Part shown: positions 58,164 to 64,000 of the stretch, piece after piece
Numbering within the stretch: position 1 is the stretch's first letter
Layout of the letters: each line of letters opens with the position of its first letter
Assembly (NCBI GenBank): GCA_012103535.1
Contig: WLWQ01000001.1
Span: 124,001-188,000 of the forward strand
Origin: Pseudomonadales bacterium
GTDB lineage: Bacteria > Pseudomonadota > Gammaproteobacteria > Pseudomonadales > Pseudohongiellaceae
Reading direction: 5' to 3'
Length of the DNA stretch: 64,000 nt
Notes under the pieces: model-generated
What the model was told of the DNA's origin: nothing
Database searches by the model: none
The model's input: only the letters and a program-made list of their open reading frames with translations
Made by a program: the position numbers and the translations under genes

Positions 58164-61100
58164 TTATCTTTCGATAGTGTAGATTCCGTCTACATGGTTA
58201 AACTGATTCAGCTCATCGATGAGATCGAAACCACCAACAAATGCATCAGCATTTACTCCAGTAAACACACCGCCAAGGTTAGCATCGATTGAATTACTGA
58301 TGATGCCGCCTGGATCTGACAAGGTGCCACCTATGGCATTGAGATCGACCATGCCATTATTCACAGTTCCAGCAAAATCGATGTCCCAGGCTTGAGAGCC
58401 AGCAACTTCAACCTGGAGGTTACCATTGCTAATAGCACCGCTATCGAAATCTACATCGAGTCCCGCCACTAACTGAGTAACATCCCCAGCGTTACCGCTA
58501 CCGATAAAAGAAGAGGCGAGGGTAGAACCGTATGAGGCAGAACCCTGCAAGTTTGCAACTGGAGTAGGTGTCACATTAGCAACATGGCCAGAGGTTTGTA
58601 GTTCAACCTGATCGCCTGCACCTTCATTAACAACAACCCAGTTGTCTTCGATTGGGTTATCCCAGTCGCCCCAGGAGACGTTTTGAGTTTCGACTGTTGA
58701 CTCTGGAGCGCTCAAGGTAGATGAAGGGCCAACGTAAGCACCTTCTCCACCTATTAATATAGTGCCGTAAAGTGCGTGTTGATAATTATCAGCTGCAGCA
58801 GAACTCAAAACTTCTAATGTAAATCCTAGTGCGACACCACCGTCACTTCCATACGATGTAGAATTACCAGTGAAATAGCCATTAGCGGAACCAGTTAAAT
58901 CTGAACCTGAAGCAAGCAGGGGAGTGCCCAATTCCAAGTTCTCTAATGTATTTATTCCTGAAGGATCCACAGCAAGATTTAAGAAAGGACTTCCAATAGC
59001 ATTTAATGAACCAAGAATATCTGCAGACCATTTAGCATGTACATCATTTGCATCATCGAGGACCGATAGTAAAACAAGATTTCCATCAATTAAGCCATTC
59101 GAAAAATCAATATCGAAAGTAAATTCTGTCGATGCATTTGATGCATCAATACTCCAGAATTCTGGAGAATCAAAAACACCGGGAGAGGATTCTAGCGTCC
59201 GCTGATAACTACCTTGCAAGGCAATAATGTTTGTACTGGCTAAGTTTCCGCCGTATCGATAGATATCAGTCAGGGGAAGAGTTCCTGACATTGCATCAGC
59301 TATGAACCAATAAGCTTCATGACCATCATCGTCTTCAAAAGATGTTTCAGCTCCACCGGCTGAACCATAGTTATAGCGATGGAATATTTCTGCATTCGGT
59401 GCGCTAAATGCTCCACCGGCTGATGAAACTCCCCATGCGCCCCATTGCTCTATTCCATAAGAGGAATAAGATGTGACAGAGTTAGTTGAAGTAGGCGAAT
59501 ACCCATCTCCTTCAATTATAGACTCTGAGCCAAACGCAAAAGGTAAACCAAATGAACTCGCACTAAACGGTCTTGCCGCAAATATTGGCTCATCAGGTGC
59601 CCCAGGATCGGGCAAGACTGAACCGCCAAAAATTCCAGTAAAGTGATGACCGGGTTTTGAAGTTGCAGTAACGAAAATACCTGATTTGGTAAAGCCGCTA
59701 TTGATTTGTGCGGCCTCTAAGAAATCATCTTCAGTGACTGTAAATCCACCTAGTATAAAGTTGGTTGAATCCGCAGAATCATGGAGATTGAATCCACCTA
59801 CAAGTCCCATACCTTCAGCGCCGACAGTCATTTCAGTGAATATGCCTAGCAAGTCACCCTTTATAGATCGACCTGTAGATACACCCATGTCATCAAGAAT
59901 ATCAGTAGCGGTGAATCCACTACCATCACCAAATTGGAAGCTAGATAAGGTGTCTCCTTCACCTGCATCTAATGCGCTAATAAGACCTCCAAAGTTTACT
60001 ACCCACTCTTCAGTATCCTCTCCACTTACCAAAGCTCGGAATTCGCTGTCAGTAATTAGGCCAGAGGAAAAATCAATGTCGAAGAAAACTTTAACAGCAT
60101 CAATGGTTCCCAAAGCGGATTCACCTGGTTCATTCCAGAAACCTTCTTTTTGGTTATGAGAAGCAAATGATGTAAATGTATAAGTTCCAGAGTAAAGATT
60201 TGTATTAAGAACATCGTTATCTTCCACTGTAAATACAAATAGTGGATTTGGAGCAGTTGAAAACGATTCGAAATCATCAACAACATCTAATAACAGTTCT
60301 CCGTCATTACTATTCGAAGAAGCATTCCATAACCACCATTTAGCATCTTCTGATCCGCCAGGACTCGCCGCAATCGCTGGAGAACCTACTCCAGTCTCGG
60401 TCATTAAGTCGAGGATAAAGCTGGGATCATCGCTAAAGAAATTATTATTGGTTAATGTAAAGTCAGTATCCGACTCAAAACTAATAACATCAGCACCTAA
60501 GGCAGCTGCTTCTGTAGGCGTTCTAGCACGGCCAATAAAACTTAACGGTTCATTATCGAGTTCAGAAGCAGTAGGTGGTAATAGAGCAAAGCCAAATGCA
60601 TTGAAATTCGATGCTGAGTAGGTATTGTAATCGAATGGTTGTTTTAACAGAGTGGCGCCAATAATAACCTGCCCGCCATAGTCTTCTTCGAAACCGAAGC
60701 CAAGGGTGAAGCCTAGATTTCCTGCCGTATTCCCGACCACGAATCCAGATACGTAACCATCGAAGCTAGAACTCCCTCCGTCTATATCTCCTGTAACGGG
60801 GAATCGATCTAGAATGCCAAAAGAAAGGTCTGCTCCATTTAACTCTCCAGGATCTAAAGACCAAATTTCAACTGGATCTATGCAGCCTGATGGTCCAATG
60901 CACATGTCAAAAACGAATGAGTTTAAAACTACGGTACCAGTTGAAAGATCTACGCTGAACTGGCTGTCAATTTGAGTTACGCCAGCGTCTTCACCATATT
61001 CGTCGATTGCAAAGAAGTTTCCTGTAGACCCAAAGAATACAGTTCCAGCAGCTGTGAGAACGCTCAATGGTGTGGGAGGTGCTGATGCAAATATTCCCAC

Positions 61101-63998
61101 TGGGTGCAGATTATCGAGAGTATCCGGATCAATTCCTTCATCATCGAACAAGTTGAATTGTTCTAGGTCGGTCCAGAATCCCCAAGCCACACCAAATCCT
61201 AATTCACCTACATCTTCACTTAATATAAAAAAGTCAGAGGAATCGATTGGATCTGCTCTTAAAACACCTAGAGTATTTCCATCTGGCATTCGAGCGTTTG
61301 CAGGAGTTGTTTCTCCAAAGAGAAAGTATTCATCATCAGGATCACTTAATGCTCCAACTTCGAAATCGAAACCGAAGCCTTCGCCGCCCAACATAGTGAA
61401 TCCTATTCTATCGTTAAGAGAAATGAACTCATCGACGCTTGGCATTTCCCATTCTAGAAGTGCTACTCCGCCTAAATATGCGGGAAGTAGTGGATCAGAT
61501 CCTGAGTCTTCACCGCCAAGAGAGAATCCTGAAAACAAACCGGTTTTGTGAGATTCTGTTCCAGCGAAAACTCCGTTGAAGATTCCTCCAAATCCATAGT
61601 TAGTTGTGCCACCATCTGGGCTGTAAGTCCCGCTAATTGTTGCACTCATAATTTTTTTAGATGTGTCGATATTCAAATCTGGCACATCTAAGCTTCCCAT
61701 CCACTCTGAATCCGCGTCATCGCAGCTATCACCACCAAGACAGAAATAGAACATCGAATCGTCGACAACGAAGGTATCAAAATCGAATTCTATAAATCCC
61801 CAAAACTCTGTAACTTCAGCCCCATCTGATGAGATAAATGCATACTCATCGGTGGCTAAGAAGCGTTTCATCCCGCTAAGAGAGTTTATGGTAGGAACGA
61901 CGGAAACCAACCAAGCGCCGTCATTTGGCGTTCGAGTAGAGAGATCTAAGCCGCTCTCGCCGGACTCAACTAGAAGGGGTCCAGATTCTCCTGCAAACCA
62001 CCACCCCCAAGCTGCGTCATAGTTGTATTCAATTGAACTTAAAAATGATTGAAAATGATTTGAAGAGGCGTCTTCTTCTCTAACTAGCCAGTAATCATCA
62101 GTCAAACTAGGTGGAGTAGTTGCGTTAGCACCAGATTCTAGATTTTCGACTATTAGAGGTGATCCACCTGTGCCATCTGTTGCAGATCCCAAAACACTAT
62201 GTGTGCCAATAAAAGTTGTTGGACCCTCATCAGGAAAGATTGCAAATCCTACATTGTTAAGTTGCGCTGCTTCAGTTTGAGTCAGACGATTAGGGTCGCC
62301 CTCTGCAAAAAGTATTGAACCACCAATCACTGTTCCTGCAGTCGTTAGGCGGAATCCACCTACAAACTCTTCGCCGTCGGTTCCTATAAAGGAACCACTA
62401 AACGTTCCTGAAGTAATAGGTACCGGCTCAGCTGGAAATGCTGCGAAGTAGTCACCGTCGAGATCAACAAGATCTATTGCTCCAAGTACAATTGGATAGG
62501 AATCTGTAGAAGATGCTGTCCAAATTGAAGATGGCGCATCGCAACCACCGGCTCCGTAACAAATTTCAAAATACAAATCATTCATTGTGCCAGAATCAAG
62601 ATTTAGACTTACATCAAGTAAACCAAAAGCTTCCGTCGGCACTGAAGCGGCAAATTCTGCATTGTTTGCTAGTAGCAAATCGATGGCTTCGTATACTTTG
62701 TTACCGGTCAAATTCGCAATAGGCGTGGGTGTAAAAGTTGCCCAGAGTACTTCTCCGTTTTTTGCTGCCGTATCAAGATCATCGTAGGAATCTTTATAGT
62801 GAGTTACGCTGCTGCCTTCGCCGGCACTCCATATTCCCCAAAGCAGATCAGTTTCTGAGGCGACAGGGGATTCGAATCCCGTTGCTGCGGTGTTTTGCCG
62901 AATAACATCAAATTGGAAAGAAGGCCAATAATCACTGCTTGCGAAAGATGGTGAATTCGAGCTAGAAATGATTGGACTTCCAGCGGAGCCATCGGAGGCA
63001 GGGCCTTGGAAAATTGCATCCTCAGAGAGACCGCCAGCACTGTCTAAATTAAAAACAGTGAACCCACGTAAAGTCATGGATTCTCTTTCAGCTGTAGACA
63101 GAACAAAGTTAGTCGGGCCGCTGTCTTGAAAGAGCACTGCACCGACTATTGATTCATCTGGAGTAGCGCCAGATGCGGGAATAACTCCTTCATCTTCAAA
63201 CTGCTCAAATGCGAACGTAAGTACGAAACCTGGTTCAGAATCGATCTGTTCTGCAAAGTGGCCAGTGAAGTAACCGTGTTGGCGTACATAACCATCAGAA
63301 CTGGTGCTCCAGTTTTCAACTAATACACTGTTAAAAACGAGACCGCCAAATGGAATTATCCAAGTCCCAAGTCCATAGCCATCAGTTCCATCTGCGTCTA
63401 CGTCTAGATTTCCATCAGCGATCTGACCAATGCCATTGCCGAGATCGAAGTCGATTTGAAAATCACCACTTACGGTAAACCCTGACGGTTCCTGAGAACC
63501 CTTAACAAGGTGATATCCGAAAGTTTCGTATTTACGAGTTCCTGTAAAGTCGGCGACTTCAAACGGAGCAACAGAGACTAGTACAACCCATCCTTCTTGC
63601 TCAGAAATTGTTGCAGATTGATCAGAATTATTTGAATAGGCTTCTTTTTCTAAGGGATCTCCTGAATCGAAATCCCAAGCTGCCCAGTCCAAATCAAAAC
63701 CATGCTCTCCCGGGCCAAAGGCATCCGGTAGTCGGTTGAAGCGAACAACATCGAAAGCTTGTGATGCAGTGAATCCGAACGGATTGTTCGTCGTTGTAGA
63801 AACAAACAAGCCATCGCTTTCATCAGTGATGAATTCACCATCTTCGGTGAAGTCTGAGGTAATACCTGATATTACGCCTCGGCCGTTGTGTGCGATTGCA
63901 CCTGCACGCTCCAATGAACCTATTTCACTGCTGCTTAATTGTTGAGGCAGGATTATTGGCGGTTCAGGTTCTTGTTCAGGCTCTGGCTCTGGCTCAGG
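58164..63998 (-). CDS. Giant secreted/surface protein with seven tandem modules, 5' end beyond the window
   Basis: I do not recognise the family. The frame is open from the right edge, so only the C-terminal ~1,945 residues are seen; the apparent start at 63914 is an internal TTG. The first visible residues are a Glu-Pro linker (PEPEPEPEQEPEPP), typical of a tether after a lipoprotein or membrane anchor. Then come seven repeats of about 260-300 residues, each with a Trp-rich core (WAAW, WGIW, WGWW, WGFW, WWLW, WGAW, WGDW) and a closing G-x-F-x-G...GGF beta-hairpin; several also have a GSP-I/L loop. The protein is acidic and beta-rich with few Cys. The modules loosely recall TbpB-like/FecR-associated beta-barrel domains, an unproven guess. 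Confidence 0.8.
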   Translation of the reverse strand, partial: PEPEPEPEQEPEPPIILPQQLSSSEIGSLERAGAIAHNGRGVISGITSDFTEDGEFITDESDGLFVSTTTNNPFGFTASQAFDVVRFNRLPDAFGPGEHGFDLDWAAWDFDSGDPLEKEAYSNNSDQSATISEQEGWVVLVSVAPFEVADFTGTRKYETFGYHLVKGSQEPSGFTVSGDFQIDFDLGNGIGQIADGNLDVDADGTDGYGLGTWIIPFGGLVFNSVLVENWSTSSDGYVRQHGYFTGHFAEQIDSEPGFVLTFAFEQFEDEGVIPASGATPDESIVGAVLFQDSGPTNFVLSTAERESMTLRGFTVFNLDSAGGLSEDAIFQGPASDGSAGSPIISSSNSPSFASSDYWPSFQFDVIRQNTAATGFESPVASETDLLWGIWSAGEGSSVTHYKDSYDDLDTAAKNGEVLWATFTPTPIANLTGNKVYEAIDLLLANNAEFAASVPTEAFGLLDVSLNLDSGTMNDLYFEICYGAGGCDAPSSIWTASSTDSYPIVLGAIDLVDLDGDYFAAFPAEPVPITSGTFSGSFIGTDGEEFVGGFRLTTAGTVIGGSILFAEGDPNRLTQTEAAQLNNVGFAIFPDEGPTTFIGTHSVLGSATDGTGGSPLIVENLESGANATTPPSLTDDYWLVREEDASSNHFQSFLSSIEYNYDAAWGWWFAGESGPLLVESGESGLDLSTRTPNDGAWLVSVVPTINSLSGMKRFLATDEYAFISSDGAEVTEFWGFIEFDFDTFVVDDSMFYFCLGGDSCDDADSEWMGSLDVPDLNIDTSKKIMSATISGTYSPDGGTTNYGFGGIFNGVFAGTESHKTGLFSGFSLGGEDSGSDPLLPAYLGGVALLEWEMPSVDEFISLNDRIGFTMLGGEGFGFDFEVGALSDPDDEYFLFGETTPANARMPDGNTLGVLRADPIDSSDFFILSEDVGELGFGVAWGFWTDLEQFNLFDDEGIDPDTLDNLHPVGIFASAPPTPLSVLTAAGTVFFGSTGNFFAIDEYGEDAGVTQIDSQFSVDLSTGTVVLNSFVFDMCIGPSGCIDPVEIWSLDPGELNGADLSFGILDRFPVTGDIDGGSSSFDGYVSGFVVGNTAGNLGFTLGFGFEEDYGGQVIIGATLLKQPFDYNTYSASNFNAFGFALLPPTASELDNEPLSFIGRARTPTEAAALGADVISFESDTDFTLTNNNFFSDDPSFILDLMTETGVGSPAIAASPGGSEDAKWWLWNASSNSNDGELLLDVVDDFESFSTAPNPLFVFTVEDNDVLNTNLYSGTYTFTSFASHNQKEGFWNEPGESALGTIDAVKVFFDIDFSSGLITDSEFRALVSGEDTEEWVVNFGGLISALDAGEGDTLSSFQFGDGSGFTATDILDDMGVSTGRSIKGDLLGIFTEMTVGAEGMGLVGGFNLHDSADSTNFILGGFTVTEDDFLEAAQINSGFTKSGIFVTATSKPGHHFTGIFGGSVLPDPGAPDEPIFAARPFSASSFGLPFAFGSESIIEGDGYSPTSTNSVTSYSSYGIEQWGAWGVSSAGGAFSAPNAEIFHRYNYGSAGGAETSFEDDDGHEAYWFIADAMSGTLPLTDIYRYGGNLASTNIIALQGSYQRTLESSPGVFDSPEFWSIDASNASTEFTFDIDFSNGLIDGNLVLLSVLDDANDVHAKWSADILGSLNAIGSPFLNLAVDPSGINTLENLELGTPLLASGSDLTGSANGYFTGNSTSYGSDGGVALGFTLEVLSSAAADNYQHALYGTILIGGEGAYVGPSSTLSAPESTVETQNVSWGDWDNPIEDNWVVVNEGAGDQVELQTSGHVANVTPTPVANLQGSASYGSTLASSFIGSGNAGDVTQLVAGLDVDFDSGAISNGNLQVEVAGSQAWDIDFAGTVNNGMVDLNAIGGTLSDPGGIISNSIDANLGGVFTGVNADAFVGGFDLIDELNQFNHVDGIYTIER

Positions 63999-64000
63999 TT

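Noticed and set aside
63912..63914. TTG at 63914 as the start of the giant protein.
   Set aside because: The reading frame continues upstream without a stop to the window edge and encodes a Glu-Pro tether, so the true start is outside the window.

Overview
The window is a 64 kb chromosomal segment of a Gammaproteobacterium. It carries Smc rather than MukB, which argues against Enterobacterales and Vibrionales. Its gene order around aroA-cmk-rpsA-ihfB, uvrB, thrS-infC-rpmI-rplT-pheS-pheT-ihfA and smc-zipA-ligA resembles that of Pseudomonas and related oligotrophic marine lineages. The moderate GC content, the M16C peptidase, the ferredoxin-type 2-oxoacid oxidoreductase and the very large acidic secreted proteins suggest a marine heterotroph. 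This placement is an inference from content, not from a tree.

Layout. 1-6.6 kb: aroA (cut by the left edge), cmk, rpsA, ihfB, lapA, lapB, pyrF and a small secreted helix-hairpin-helix protein. 6.7-10.4 kb: a WbpL-type initiating glycosyl-1-phosphate transferase, a WbpM-type nucleotide-sugar dehydratase and a secreted cyclophilin. In Pseudomonas the O-antigen cluster lies in this interval, but here only its distal genes are present. 10.6-20.7 kb: tRNA-Asn, uvrB, tRNA-Val, the conserved translation operon through ihfA and a MerR regulator, then tRNA-Pro preceded by a decayed partial copy of itself. 20.7-26.4 kb is an accessory-looking, mostly minus-strand stretch: an orphan ribbon-helix-helix protein, a glycine-zipper lipoprotein, a second WecA-like transferase, a large secreted acidic protein and an outer-membrane barrel protein. 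26.7-35.7 kb: smc, zipA (with an unusually long acidic linker), ligA, a transglycosylase-like lipoprotein and djlA. 35.7-45.8 kb, minus strand: a three-gene KOR-type operon (beta, alpha/gamma fusion, GltD-like flavoprotein with two ferredoxin clusters), a Zn-type CDF exporter, an M16C peptidase and an RbgA GTPase. 45.8-58.1 kb: bolA, a Bax-like glucosaminidase, a NodB deacetylase, fadBA, ttcA, two small proteins, tusA, a 5'-3' exonuclease, pdxB, alaA and msrB. 58.2-64 kb: the C-terminal ~1,945 residues of a giant secreted or surface protein built from seven modules of about 280 residues. Its reading frame stays open to the right edge.

Most of the window is housekeeping: translation, DNA repair and chromosome organisation, cell division, fatty-acid oxidation and PLP synthesis. 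I saw no CRISPR array, transposase, integrase or phage gene. The parts most worth a second look are the giant repeat protein, the apparently empty O-antigen locus, the partial tRNA-Pro duplication, the acidic ZipA linker, the KOR/flavoprotein operon and the 22-bp tandem repeats at the end of rpsA.
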